Of a stretch of DNA of 54,543 nt, positions 37,683-46,746 are shown one piece after another (positions within the stretch are counted from its first letter, which is position 1; every line of letters begins with the position of its first letter). The stretch is taken from positions 1 to 54,543 of the IMG/VR virus record IMGVR_UViG_3300046461_000068, one strand, 5' to 3'. A program made the position numbers and the translations under genes. The DNA comes from a virus. Below the pieces are notes generated by a model, which was not told the DNA's origin, searched no databases, and saw only the letters and a list, made by a program, of their open reading frames with translations.

Positions 37683-39019
37683 GGGAGTTCGTAGGCGCAA
37701 ACTGACACCGCGCCGATGTTGGCAGTCCCGATCCCTCCATTGGTTGCAAGCTGCACATCAATCCAGATTGGAATTCCCAACGATAGGCCGCCGATAACGA
37801 AACTCATCGAGAATGGAACAAGCGCGTTGGCTGCCAGCCTTGTGCATCCCGCGTAACCTCCGATTGGCGCACTGCCAGCCGGTGGATTGTCGCCATTGTG
37901 AGGAGCTGCCCCGGTGCCGATTCTGATCTGGGCGATCGCGCTGCCTGCGGCGTTGTTATTCCACATCCAGCCGTGAATGGTAGCAGTGACTTTGCCGCTG
38001 GTGAGAAGCGTTATCACCGCGTTAAGGCCCATCATCTTAAAAGCTGCGGATGTCGTTCCTGTAACCGTGTCCTGCTTGACAGTCTGGACGGCGGCGTAAT
38101 TAGGAACGGTGATCCCGGGAACGGCTACCCATTTGGAGTCGTAATCGTCAGGAGAATTCTTGACCAGGACGTCATTTGTCGCTCCTCCTGCCGGAACCCC
38201 GGGGCCGGGAGGACCAGGATCTCCTTGGCCAGATCCGATCACCGCAAAGAGAATCCATGCCTTTGGATCTCCATTCGCTGTTTGAGGCGAGACCTGGACC
38301 CAGCTCGTCCCCGCGTTTGCGTTGCCTTCCCGCACCGTGCAGTAGGCGCGGTTCACCTCATCGAAGGTGTCCATGTCCGGGGCTGTGGTCCACGCTCCGG
38401 TCTGGGCAATCCAGATCGTGTTCTCGCTTTCCCTGCCAGTCTGATCCTTCAGGAGAATCCGGTCACCGGCCCGTGGAACTACGCCATCAACGGCGTGAAG
38501 GCCGACATGGGAATGGAAAGTCGTGCTGGCCAGTCTCACCGCTGTCTTGGGATTGAGTCCCTGGAGCAGCATATCCATGAAGGACTTGGTTACCGCATCC
38601 TGCGCGTTGATCGGATTCGCCAGGTTGATGATCCTCTTGCTGGCCAGATTGACGTCTGCCCCGGGCTGCCGGATCTGATCGAGTTTCGCCAGATACGTCC
38701 CAGAGATGATTCCTCCCTGCCACGTTCCTACAGCAATCGTTCCCAGTTCGGTGATGTGACGCTGCTGTCCATTCACACCAGCAGTGAGCTGTCCGGCCAG
38801 ATCCACGAAACCAGGCTGCTTCACGGTCCATACATGCGTGGGATTATCCCAGCCTTGCAGCCACTGGTTCCCCGGGGGATGAATGGTTGGAGGTGCGCCC
38901 AGCTCCTGAAGATTGGATGTGTCGAGGTTCAGCAGCTTGTGGTGCTGCATGTCCACATCGTTCTGCGCCAGCGCGTGCCACAGCAAACTGTGTCCGGTTC
39001 CTGCTACTTCGATTGCCAT
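37679..39019 (-). CDS. Tail fibre protein B-tip with shared C-terminal domain
   Basis: 446 residues. The N-terminal 150 contain the fibre repeat NLASKRIINLANPINAQDAV (common in phage fibre shafts). A short collagen-like GDPGPPGPG at about 270 acts as a hinge. The last 130 residues (from about YAAVQTVKQD to AVSVCAYELP) match the C-terminal domain of the proteins at 40110 and 43060: G..T..I.G, RIGTGAAPHNG, PFSMSFVIGG, WIDVQLAT, ending ELP. This is the probable receptor-binding tip. Confidence 0.7.
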   Translation of the reverse strand: MAIEVAGTGHSLLWHALAQNDVDMQHHKLLNLDTSNLQELGAPPTIHPPGNQWLQGWDNPTHVWTVKQPGFVDLAGQLTAGVNGQQRHITELGTIAVGTWQGGIISGTYLAKLDQIRQPGADVNLASKRIINLANPINAQDAVTKSFMDMLLQGLNPKTAVRLASTTFHSHVGLHAVDGVVPRAGDRILLKDQTGRESENTIWIAQTGAWTTAPDMDTFDEVNRAYCTVREGNANAGTSWVQVSPQTANGDPKAWILFAVIGSGQGDPGPPGPGVPAGGATNDVLVKNSPDDYDSKWVAVPGITVPNYAAVQTVKQDTVTGTTSAAFKMMGLNAVITLLTSGKVTATIHGWMWNNNAAGSAIAQIRIGTGAAPHNGDNPPAGSAPIGGYAGCTRLAANALVPFSMSFVIGGLSLGIPIWIDVQLATNGGIGTANIGAVSVCAYELP

Positions 39020-39021
39020 AG

Positions 39022-40113
39022 TTATGCCTCGGTTATGATGTCGATGATCTCCGGCAGCGGCACTGTGTAAGAAGCGATGTCGCTGTTGTTGAATCCCTGC
39101 TTTGCCGCGTAAGCCTCCACCAGCACTCCTCTGGAAACAGTGATCGTGATGTGAACGTCAGGACCGGAGGGAGGTGCTTCCCTGAAGGTCGGTCTCCCGG
39201 CGCGGTAGAAAAGGACCGATCCTGAAACAGCCCGGATGGTCACGGTGGCCGTGGTTTCGTGAAGCTCGACCAGGATAATGGTGGGCTTGTTCAACTGCGG
39301 CTGGTAAGGAGGACCAGAAAGAAAGTGATGGTAGTCCATGTCCCGACCCAGATATTCGTAGGGATCACCCTGAAGCCCGGGGTCAGGCACCATTCCTGAA
39401 TGATGATCTTCACCGAACTCTGCTATCGGCAGAACTTCAGGATCAAATTGCCCGGTGGTAAACTTGGAAGCGTCCAGAGGAGGAATGAAAGGAATCGGAA
39501 GTTGTTCCGTGTGGAACTGCGGGTCCATGACCGGACCTGTCCCCGGACCCATTCCAATTCCCAGTCCGTGCTGCCCGAAGACACCAAACCAGGAGTTGTT
39601 AGGCGCAGGCACCCACGCCACATTGCAAGTCTGTGAACTGGTCCCCACTCCAGAAACAGAGAACTGATCCGGAAAACTGAACAGCACTTCCGACACTGTT
39701 CCCAGCCCTGCGCCCGGGGTCACATTGGCTGGAAGAAGCCGAAGGTTGGAATCGACCGCAGCGTATCCATTCGGTGCGCCTTTGCGCGACGTCAGCTCGG
39801 CCAGATCTCCACGCGCGGCCCACGCGGGAGGAGCTGGAGCGTCGATCTCGTCGGTGGGGGGAAGTGGAGGAGAAAACCATGCTGGTGGGATGACGCCATT
39901 CAGATTTAGTTTGCTCTGAACGATCGCAGCGTGCTGCGAAACGCTCTCATTGATGACTGAGCCATCGAGCATCGGCCTTGGATCGGAAAGCCTGGGATCG
40001 GTCAACTGCACCAACCCCGGTGGAGTGGGATAAAAGTGTAGAACCTTGAGCAGATCATTGAACTGGCAGTCCAGATCAGTGCTAAGAGAAGCGTTTTCTA
40101 CAATCGGAATCAT
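39022..40113 (-). CDS. Tail fibre protein, paralogue of 40712-41848
   Basis: 363 residues. The N-terminus (ENASLSTDLDCQFNDLLKV, then PTPPGLVQLTDPRLSDPRP and AAIVQSKLNLNG) matches position for position that of the gene at 40712, as does the end (FYRAGRPTF..., GVLVEAYAAKQGFNNSDIAS). DPRLSDPR and IVQSKL are typical of fibre anchor regions. It starts as ATGA on the preceding tip gene. A duplicated receptor-binding unit. Confidence 0.7.
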   Translation of the reverse strand: MIPIVENASLSTDLDCQFNDLLKVLHFYPTPPGLVQLTDPRLSDPRPMLDGSVINESVSQHAAIVQSKLNLNGVIPPAWFSPPLPPTDEIDAPAPPAWAARGDLAELTSRKGAPNGYAAVDSNLRLLPANVTPGAGLGTVSEVLFSFPDQFSVSGVGTSSQTCNVAWVPAPNNSWFGVFGQHGLGIGMGPGTGPVMDPQFHTEQLPIPFIPPLDASKFTTGQFDPEVLPIAEFGEDHHSGMVPDPGLQGDPYEYLGRDMDYHHFLSGPPYQPQLNKPTIILVELHETTATVTIRAVSGSVLFYRAGRPTFREAPPSGPDVHITITVSRGVLVEAYAAKQGFNNSDIASYTVPLPEIIDIITEA

Positions 40114-40709
40114 GGCAATTCTACGGCTAGGACACTGACGGAACTGAGGGTTGTTGTTCCTCCCGCTGTTGTTGATTGCACCAAATCAAACCAGAGAGCG
40201 ACCGCGAGTGCCGCATTCAGGATTACCCCGGACAAGGAGAACGGAGTGGCGTTATTGACCGTGTTCCCGGTCAGGAAATCCAACGCTCCAAGGGCTGTTC
40301 CAGCCGGAGCTGCGCCGTTGGCTGGAGGAGTTCCTGTGCCGTAACGCATCGCAACCGCTGGCCACTTATTGGCCACGGCGTTGACCATCGTTCCGGTGAT
40401 GATGACCAGCACCTTCCCTGTAACAGTGGGCGTCAGCGTGGCACCAAGACCGGCGTGAACTCCGGTGGAAGAAGTTGTTCCAGCAGGATTAAGTGGAGGC
40501 TGCGGGGTTTGGACAGCAGCGTAAGCACCATTGAGTCGTTTCCAGGTTGGAGTCGCGCTCAATAGACGCCAGTAGTCTCCGGTGTCGGTTTGATAGCCGA
40601 TCCTCCCAACATCGGCGGAAACATAGCTTCCGGCAGCGATTCGGGCTGCGGCGTTCGCAAACACCCAGCTCTCCAGCCGGTGATTGATTGTGGCGTCTTG
40701 GTGTCTCAT
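40110..40709 (-). CDS. Fibre tip protein with shared C-terminal domain
   Basis: 199 residues. A 50-residue N-terminal part (GRIGYQTDTGDYWRLLSATP is a known fibre motif) is followed by the same beta domain that ends the proteins at 37679 and 43060: AMRYGTGTPPANGAAPAG, PFSLSGVILN, WFDLVQSTTAGG, ending VELP. It lies between two paralogous fibre genes and is coupled to the downstream one. Confidence 0.7.
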   Translation of the reverse strand: MRHQDATINHRLESWVFANAAARIAAGSYVSADVGRIGYQTDTGDYWRLLSATPTWKRLNGAYAAVQTPQPPLNPAGTTSSTGVHAGLGATLTPTVTGKVLVIITGTMVNAVANKWPAVAMRYGTGTPPANGAAPAGTALGALDFLTGNTVNNATPFSLSGVILNAALAVALWFDLVQSTTAGGTTTLSSVSVLAVELP

Positions 40710-40711
40710 AA

Positions 40712-41848
40712 TTATGGTCCTACGGTTATCGGCGTAATGCCGTCATCTCCGAGAATTGGTTCGGTCGGATCGAGCGGATCTCCTGTCACAATGATTTCTC
40801 CAGGAGGCGCGTAAGGAGCTGGCATCACCACAATTCCCGAGTTGGTGTAGCCGACCTTTGAGCAATAGGCGTAAACAGATTGCCCAGAGTTGATCTGAAC
40901 CTGGCCTCCGCTGGTGATTGGCGTGAACCCTACAGTGGGATCATCCACGGAGTAGAAAAGCGATGCCCCGTTAAGCCCTGAAGTGACAGTCACGAAGTAA
41001 GGCGGCCCACTTCCAATGGCGAGGAGTGGAGCAGGGCACACCGGCTGGTAAACAGGCCCGATGAGAGGAAGCGGCTTGTAAGTCATGTCCCGCGCGAGGT
41101 AGTCACTGAGTTGGACCGCGTTGGGATCTGGTCCACCACCAGGAAGCGGAGAATCACCCGGGGGAATTACCGCTCCCCCGGGATCAGGAACTGCGCCAGG
41201 GGCATGACCCGGACCCAGACCGACAGCAATAGGAATGCGTGCCGGAGCGAGCATGCCGCTGGCGACTATCGAAGCATCCAGATCCGGAATGAGAGCCATC
41301 GGAAATGGAGTGTTGTAAAACTTGGGCGGCCCCGCTGCGCCTTCCATGTTGCCGAACCATGAAAGGTCAGCAGCGGTAGCCCAAACTGCGGAAAGTGTTC
41401 CGGACTGAGTGATCGGGCTGCCGCTCACCACGAACTGCGGCGGCATGGCCAGTCCAACTGAAGTCACGGTTCCCGTCCCAACCGTCCCAGGAAGCTGCGC
41501 GGCGGGGACTTTTGATCCTCCGTCGAGGCCGCAGTAACCAAGCGGTTTGTTCTTATTGGTGAGATACTCAGCCAGATTCCCCGGTGCTGCCGTTGTAGCA
41601 GTGGTCCCTAACCATGACGCGGGGATCTGGCCATTGAGAGCCAACTTCGACTGAACAATCCCAGCGTTGGCAGCGCATGACGCATCGACGACGCTCCCAG
41701 GAAGCGGTGCCCGGGCATCCGTAAGCCGTGGATCATCACTTCCTACCAGACCCGGAGGAGTAGGAATGAGATTCCGGACATTCAACAGATCGTGAAAATC
41801 ACAGTTCAGATCTGTCGAAAGGATTGCGTCTTCGATGATTGGCGTCAT
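40712..41848 (-). CDS. Tail fibre protein, paralogue of 39022-40113
   Basis: 378 residues. Same architecture as the 39022 gene: DAILSTDLNCDFHDLLNV, PTPPGLVGSDDPRLTDARA and IVQSKLALNGQIP at the start, a Pro/Gly-rich centre, and SGGQVQINSGQSVYAYCSKV near the end. TGTVTSVGLAMPPQFVVSG in the middle is a fibre repeat seen in many phages. Starts as ATGA on the upstream gene. Confidence 0.7.
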   Translation of the reverse strand: MTPIIEDAILSTDLNCDFHDLLNVRNLIPTPPGLVGSDDPRLTDARAPLPGSVVDASCAANAGIVQSKLALNGQIPASWLGTTATTAAPGNLAEYLTNKNKPLGYCGLDGGSKVPAAQLPGTVGTGTVTSVGLAMPPQFVVSGSPITQSGTLSAVWATAADLSWFGNMEGAAGPPKFYNTPFPMALIPDLDASIVASGMLAPARIPIAVGLGPGHAPGAVPDPGGAVIPPGDSPLPGGGPDPNAVQLSDYLARDMTYKPLPLIGPVYQPVCPAPLLAIGSGPPYFVTVTSGLNGASLFYSVDDPTVGFTPITSGGQVQINSGQSVYAYCSKVGYTNSGIVVMPAPYAPPGEIIVTGDPLDPTEPILGDDGITPITVGP

Positions 41849-42456
41849 GGCGTCCTGACTCTGAGGAAATAAAACTCGGTTGGTGGCCGTGGGTTAATGG
41901 CGATAGAGAATCCGCTGATCGTCTTGTGGACGACCTGGACATGAATCACTGCCTGGACACTGTGATCTTCAGTCAGGTTTTCCACTCTCAGTTCAGTGAA
42001 TCCGTAGTTGGTTCCGCTGCGCGGCTGACGGAATGCGATGACCTGAATGTTGGCATGAGGCGTTAGCTGGACGTTGAGATCCTCCGGCGCATCAATCAGG
42101 ACCAGGGAAGTTGGCCGGTGAATGACCACCCTCCAGTGCATGACGTAGCCGGGGCCGATCGGCGCACCGGCAAAGACCACGGCGAAACCTTCTATCGCTC
42201 TTACCGTGGGGACGATCTGGACTGCTCCAGGTTCGACATTGCCCATGGCATCGACGTAGAGGTATTCAAAGCTGTATTGGGCATTCAGCTTCAACACATC
42301 AAAGAGGACCACGGCGTTGATCTGACCATCGACCAACTCCAGTGATCCGCGTTCGTCCATGTCATTGGTAGTGCCAGCGGAATCGACCAACAGGTCGTCC
42401 TTCGGCTCAATGATCTGAACCGTGTCGCACTCGATTACGTCAGGGCCGCAGCTCAT
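41845..42456 (-). CDS. Beta-rich structural hypothetical protein
   Basis: 203 residues starting MSCGPDVIECDTVQIIEPKD. Predominantly beta with immunoglobulin-like patches (ANIQVIAFRQPRSGTNYGFT). Placed between the lysis cassette and the fibre genes, coupled by ATGA on both sides. Probably a fibre-associated or baseplate component; no family recognised. Confidence 0.6.
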   Translation of the reverse strand: MSCGPDVIECDTVQIIEPKDDLLVDSAGTTNDMDERGSLELVDGQINAVVLFDVLKLNAQYSFEYLYVDAMGNVEPGAVQIVPTVRAIEGFAVVFAGAPIGPGYVMHWRVVIHRPTSLVLIDAPEDLNVQLTPHANIQVIAFRQPRSGTNYGFTELRVENLTEDHSVQAVIHVQVVHKTISGFSIAINPRPPTEFYFLRVRTP

Positions 42457-42617
42457 TGATGTCCCTGGATTGCGTGAATTGCTCCGCCTCCCATTAGGAA
42501 TGCCAACAGCCCTGTCCAGAACATGATCCGTCCGACTTCAACGATCTTGGGATTGCTCGACAGGACATACATCAACAGTCCGATTATGGAGACTAGGAGT
42601 GGTAGGTAGATTATCAT
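42453..42617 (-). CDS. Holin-like small membrane protein (54 aa)
   Basis: 54 residues with two hydrophobic spans: IIYLPLLVSIIGLLMYVL and, after SSNPKIVEVGR, IMFWTGLLAFLMGGGAI. The pattern YxPLLVxxxGLLMYxL...NPK..E.GR.MFxxGLLAFL is one I recognise from small phage proteins annotated as holins. By family it would open the inner membrane for the lysin. It overlaps the coiled-coil gene upstream by 80 bp in another frame and the gene downstream as ATGA. No ribosome site is obvious. Confidence 0.75.
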   Translation of the reverse strand: MIIYLPLLVSIIGLLMYVLSSNPKIVEVGRIMFWTGLLAFLMGGGAIHAIQGHQ

Positions 42618-42825
42618 GGTTATTGTTGGTTGGTTGTGGTAGCAGCTTTTGTAACTCGGCTATTGCGCCTGTTAGTTGTGCATACCGGGTTTGGTTTTCT
42701 GTTGCTTTCTGCTGGAAGTCCTGGTTGGCTTTCTGGTTGGCCCGATACTCAGCGTTGTGCTGCGTCTCGATGGCATTCCTTTCAAGAATCAGGGCTTGGA
42801 TTCGTTCTTTTATGATGTTTTCCAT
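42538..42825 (-). CDS. Coiled-coil protein of the lysis cassette
   Basis: 95 residues from [20 protein letters not shown], almost all coiled coil to about residue 60 (NQKANQDFQQKATENQTRYA), then a flexible tail. I chose the ATG at 42823-42825 because AGAGAG is nine bases upstream; an in-frame ATG six bases earlier is possible. It is nested by overlaps between a membrane protein (42782) and the holin (42453). A spanin-like helper is conceivable, but no signal or lipobox is present. Confidence 0.55.
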   Translation of the reverse strand: MENIIKERIQALILERNAIETQHNAEYRANQKANQDFQQKATENQTRYAQLTGAIAELQKLLPQPTNNNHDNLPTTPSLHNRTVDVCPVEQSQDR

Positions 42826-43063
42826 TTCCATTTCTCTCTTTAACAACTTCCCAGGTTCGCAGGCCAGACAATCCGAACACCAGGATGGCAAGGGCACGTT
42901 GAAACTCGTAGAGGTATTTGAACTCGGCCTGGGGCAGAGCTTCTTTCAGGAACCCTGGGAACGCCAGAGCCGCCAACTGAATCACCATGATGAGAATTGG
43001 CATGAACAGGAACATCAGCACCGCTCCCCAGTTGAGAAAATGTTTCCATGGTTCTTCCTTCAT
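42782..43063 (-). CDS. Two-span membrane protein of the lysis cassette
   Basis: 93 residues from [20 protein letters not shown]. Hydrophobic segments at about 11-35 ([20 protein letters not shown]) and 58-73 ([15 protein letters not shown]) predict two membrane spans; the tail is basic ([12 protein letters not shown]). The start overlaps the preceding stop as ATGA, which is why the long upstream extension of this frame is rejected. A second holin or antiholin is likely from context. Confidence 0.65.
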   Translation of the reverse strand: MKEEPWKHFLNWGAVLMFLFMPILIMVIQLAALAFPGFLKEALPQAEFKYLYEFQRALAILVFGLSGLRTWEVVKERNGNGKHHKRTNPSPDS

Positions 43064-44523
43064 GGTATTTCCGCAGCGCACATGGCGACGGAACTCAACT
43101 TCCCTATTCCGCTTCCACCAGCATTGCCGTATCCCGCGCTGAACCAGTAACGAGTTCCGACCACTAATCCGGTGACGATGGCAACCAGTCCTATCGGGCA
43201 AGGCAAATTAGCGATGGCAGAACCCGACAAAGCAAGTCCACCCGCAACGGTTCCGGCGACCGACGATCCCGGATTAGGTTTACTTCCTGTTCCCCACCGG
43301 AGCTGTGCTGATGCGCCCTGGTTCACTGAGTTGTTACTCATGTAACCAGACAAGCTGAACATGACCTTTCCACTGAAACTTGGAGTAAGGTAGTCACCCA
43401 ATCCGGTCATTACTTCGCCCTGGGTTGTTCCAGCCAGTGTTGACTGTGCGGTCTGGAAAAAAGCGAATGTTCCAGTCGGTCCTACTTCGCCCTGAATTCC
43501 CTGCGCTCCCTGAAGTCCCTGCGGCCCCGCTGGGCCTGCTGGTCCCTGGATTCCCTGTGCGCCGGTTGCGCCGGTCGCTCCAGTGTTTCCTTTTGCTCCG
43601 GTCGCTCCTGCTGGGCCGGTTGGTCCTGTCGGGCCAGTTGGCCCGGGGATGCCCTGAATTCCCTGAGATCCTGCTGTTCCCTGGTCTCCTTTTGCTCCTT
43701 GGGGACCAGTCAGTCCTGTGGCTCCGGTTTGTCCTGCTGAACCAGGATCGCCCTTCACGCCCTGTGGACCTGTGGCTCCAGCCGGGCCTTGTGCGCCTGT
43801 CGCGCCGGGAGTGCCGGGTGCGCCTGCCGGTCCCTGGATCGGGCCAACATCACTCCATTGCCCGGGCAAACCCCAAACCCAGCCGTGGCTCGTATCCAGG
43901 GTGATCCACAAATCTCCCGGAGTTGCCGAGGCCGGGAGGCTGGCGTGCGTTGCAACCGATCCCTTGATGACGACACTCGTTCCGTCAGCTCCCTTCGGAC
44001 CTGTCGGGCCTGCCGCGCCTTGAATTCCCTGTGGACCTGGTGCGCCCTGTGCGCCCTGAGTTCCAGTTGCTCCTGTTGCCCCGGGGTTACCTTGTGGCCC
44101 CTGAGATCCGACATCTCCTTTGTTTCCTTGCGGCCCCTGCGCTCCGGTTGCTCCCGGCGCACCGGCAGCTCCTGTTGCGCCAGTGGCTCCAGTGGCTCCC
44201 GGAGGACCAGTTGGCCCAGGGATAGTTGAATCTGCTCCGGCGGCTCCCGGTGGCCCTTGTGGTCCGGTGGCTCCGGGAACGCCTTGCGGTCCCTGCGCTC
44301 CAGTCGCTCCCTGCGGCCCGGTTCCTGGCGGTCCCTGTGGACCCGTTGGGCCAGTTGGACCTGCTGGACCTTCCGGGCCTACAGCGGCTGGGATTTGAAT
44401 CTGGACAGGCGAACCATCGCCAGCGTCGAATACCTGAACACCACCGAATGGTGGTGTCAGTGGCTCAATCACCTCGACCTGAAGGAGAGATGGAGCTGTT
44501 TGTAAATCGTCCAGTGTAGTCAC
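43060..44523 (-). CDS. Collagen-like fibre with shared tip domain
   Basis: 487 residues. After a 50-residue anchor ([20 protein letters not shown]), about 290 residues are Gly-X-Y repeats ([32 protein letters not shown]), interrupted near 185-225 by a folded insert ([20 protein letters not shown]). The last 130 residues are the same beta domain as in 37679 and 40110: [26 protein letters not shown], ending AAEIP. Collagen-like shafts trimerise; this is an adhesion fibre. Confidence 0.85.
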   Translation of the reverse strand: MTTLDDLQTAPSLLQVEVIEPLTPPFGGVQVFDAGDGSPVQIQIPAAVGPEGPAGPTGPTGPQGPPGTGPQGATGAQGPQGVPGATGPQGPPGAAGADSTIPGPTGPPGATGATGATGAAGAPGATGAQGPQGNKGDVGSQGPQGNPGATGATGTQGAQGAPGPQGIQGAAGPTGPKGADGTSVVIKGSVATHASLPASATPGDLWITLDTSHGWVWGLPGQWSDVGPIQGPAGAPGTPGATGAQGPAGATGPQGVKGDPGSAGQTGATGLTGPQGAKGDQGTAGSQGIQGIPGPTGPTGPTGPAGATGAKGNTGATGATGAQGIQGPAGPAGPQGLQGAQGIQGEVGPTGTFAFFQTAQSTLAGTTQGEVMTGLGDYLTPSFSGKVMFSLSGYMSNNSVNQGASAQLRWGTGSKPNPGSSVAGTVAGGLALSGSAIANLPCPIGLVAIVTGLVVGTRYWFSAGYGNAGGSGIGKLSSVAMCAAEIP

Positions 44524-44948
44524 GATGGAAGGGAAAAAATTGGAGGTGCTTCGACGAGTTCAGGCGGCTCATCGTCACTTGGAAGGTTGGGGATCAATGG
44601 ATCAATGCCTGCCTTGGTAACAGGATCTTTGATCTGGACCTTGCCTGCCAGGAAAGGCGGAAACCGGTAGTCAACAATGCCGTGATGGTCAACATGCTCC
44701 CAAATCCAGTCCCATGATTCGACACCGAGTTTGAACAAGGCAGTTTCGTCCCTGCCAAGGGATAGGGTTGTTACTCCATGCAATGACTCAGTAATGGCAG
44801 CTCCAAGGAAGATATTCAACGACTGTGCCCTGCACTGCCAGCCAGCCAGGTTGACTCCAATGCCATCCTTGTCTTTCCATTTAAGGGTCACCGGCCCCCA
44901 GTCGCAGCCGCGCCAGATTGTAGGTAGGTCTAACTTGCCTGGTTTCAT
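44520..44948 (-). CDS. Structural hypothetical protein (fibre adaptor type)
   Basis: 142 residues. [20 protein letters not shown] then [16 protein letters not shown] is the opening of small beta-sandwich proteins that often precede fibre genes and join them to the tail (dG..lnLtGw..R). The C-terminal 40 residues are Pro-rich. ATGA overlaps on both sides. Confidence 0.6.
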   Translation of the reverse strand: MKPGKLDLPTIWRGCDWGPVTLKWKDKDGIGVNLAGWQCRAQSLNIFLGAAITESLHGVTTLSLGRDETALFKLGVESWDWIWEHVDHHGIVDYRFPPFLAGKVQIKDPVTKAGIDPLIPNLPSDDEPPELVEAPPIFSLPS

Positions 44949-46714
44949 AGTCCGTGCCTTGCCTTGATCTCATTATGCAGCTTGGTCAGGTTCGCTGGTG
45001 AAACGAAATTGTTGTAGAACTGGATTTCTGCCAGGTAACTGCTTGCGGAGGCAAAACTGCCAGAACCCACAGTGGTAAATGGAGCAACACCAACAGGGAG
45101 AGAGAATGCATTAGACGGAACAGACGCTCCATTCAGGTAGAGTCCATTGCACGCTGTTACGATTTCCCATTGACCGGTTGTGGCTACATTAGTGGTTGAC
45201 TGATGTTGCAGGCTCCCATCGTTGTAAGCCATGTAAGCTGAAGCGTCAGAATCGCTTTTCAGGTAAATTCCCCGCGTTCCATCCACCCCGCTTGGTGCGA
45301 CCGTCAATGAAACCGCACCGTTATAGATTTGGCAAAACAACAGCGCAACGATTGTCCACGGCTGACTGGTGTTGATGGGCTGATTCAGCGTCATAAACAG
45401 CCCGGTATAGAACTGCAACAGGGGAATGCCTACCAGTCGGGCGATGCCTTCCTTCTCCGCTGCTGACATTGGGGTTGCCAATTCTGCTGCCCTGATTGCG
45501 GCGAAAGCGTTGTTGTAAAACACCGGGCCTGTGGCTGGTGCGGCAGTGGCGTTGTTAGGAACTGCACTGCTGTCCGGCCAGAGGGTCACCTGGTTGCCAT
45601 CAGGGATGGGAGTAATCGCCTCGCTTTTAAGCCAGAGTTTGAGTCCCGGGACAGTGAGTGGCGAAAATGGCGGCTGATCCACTAATAGTGAATCCGCCTT
45701 CCACCAACCCATCATTCCTGGAACTGATAATGGATCAATCACCACTCCGGAAGGCGGAGCCGGTGTTCCATATTTAACACTGAGAGTTTTTTCGATATTG
45801 GCGCGGTCGCCTGCCGCCATGGGTTCTACGACTGCATCCAGTTGAGCCTCCGTGGGGTGTGCGCCATGATGGTGAAGGTATCGTTTGATCTTGTGTCGAT
45901 GTCCCGCCATTGCCTCCAGTTCAGCTTCTCCTGGGAATTGACCGGTAACCAGCAGGGTTGTTATTAACAGGGCGAGCTTTGCTCTTAACGCCAATGGGAA
46001 GGAGTAAAAAATGATTTCCGCCATGTCGCCATCGCTGTAGGAAGGAGTGGTTGAAGGCCCGTAACCGATGGTCGCGTAATCACCGGTGCTGGTGAATGCT
46101 CCTGCTCCAACAAGTATCTCCACTCCGTCCTTGTAGATCGTGGTGTAAATCCCGTTCCTCATGTAAGAGGTAACAACATGGAATGCATCCACAGTTCCCT
46201 GTCCTGTTACGGCGGTTAGCCTGCTGGCAGCATAGGTGCGTCCATCGGTATTCTGTAATGGGCCATACGGCGTGGCGTCTGAAGCGTTCCCCCCAAGAGA
46301 CCATTGCCTTACGCTCGCGCTATTACCTTTCATCACCACAAAAATAGTGTTGTCACCCGCACCCGAGATTGCTGCCAGGAGGTTAAATCCGTCCATGGAT
46401 GCGGGAGTGAGACGCACCACAGGTTGCCCACCAACGATGTTTCTCTTGAAGGTCGGGTTTCCGGTTTTTAACCCGTCGTTCCCATTCCCACTGGAATCAG
46501 GCCAGACGTTTATCGTGGCACCATCGGCAAGACCGCCACCGCCAGGAGGAGTTACCGGCCCCTGTGAAGGCATTCCCAGCCAGCGGTCGGGCAGCCAGCG
46601 GTCACCCGTGCGGTGAAAACCGTAGCCGCGATCGAGGATTTCCCGATCGCCGCCGACTAAGCCTCTGTCACCATTGCGTCTCATTAGGCATTTGTAGTTA
46701 TCGACCAGCACCAC
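44945..46714 (-). CDS. Adhesin with two LamG/concanavalin-like domains
   Basis: Up to 589 residues. Two copies of a lectin-like jelly-roll are visible: the first around 65-245 (INVWPDSSGNGNDGLKTG, IYKDGVEILVG, YLAEI-type FYS), the second from about 360 to the end (VTLWPDSSAVPNNATA, LYLNGASVPSN, YLAEIQFYNN). Between them is a helical spacer. Both domains carry the WPDSSG opening of carbohydrate-binding LamG folds. The start is GTG at 46714 or ATG at 46684; neither has a ribosome site. A host-glycan adhesin is likely. Confidence 0.7.
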   Translation of the reverse strand: MVLVDNYKCLMRRNGDRGLVGGDREILDRGYGFHRTGDRWLPDRWLGMPSQGPVTPPGGGGLADGATINVWPDSSGNGNDGLKTGNPTFKRNIVGGQPVVRLTPASMDGFNLLAAISGAGDNTIFVVMKGNSASVRQWSLGGNASDATPYGPLQNTDGRTYAASRLTAVTGQGTVDAFHVVTSYMRNGIYTTIYKDGVEILVGAGAFTSTGDYATIGYGPSTTPSYSDGDMAEIIFYSFPLALRAKLALLITTLLVTGQFPGEAELEAMAGHRHKIKRYLHHHGAHPTEAQLDAVVEPMAAGDRANIEKTLSVKYGTPAPPSGVVIDPLSVPGMMGWWKADSLLVDQPPFSPLTVPGLKLWLKSEAITPIPDGNQVTLWPDSSAVPNNATAAPATGPVFYNNAFAAIRAAELATPMSAAEKEGIARLVGIPLLQFYTGLFMTLNQPINTSQPWTIVALLFCQIYNGAVSLTVAPSGVDGTRGIYLKSDSDASAYMAYNDGSLQHQSTTNVATTGQWEIVTACNGLYLNGASVPSNAFSLPVGVAPFTTVGSGSFASASSYLAEIQFYNNFVSPANLTKLHNEIKARHGL

Positions 46715-46746
46715 GATGGGCGTAATGCTGGCGCATAACTACACTC

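Noticed and set aside
37898-39070. Rightward ORF (390 aa) opposite a fibre gene
   Set aside because: Covers exactly the fibre gene on the other strand and has no recognisable sequence features.
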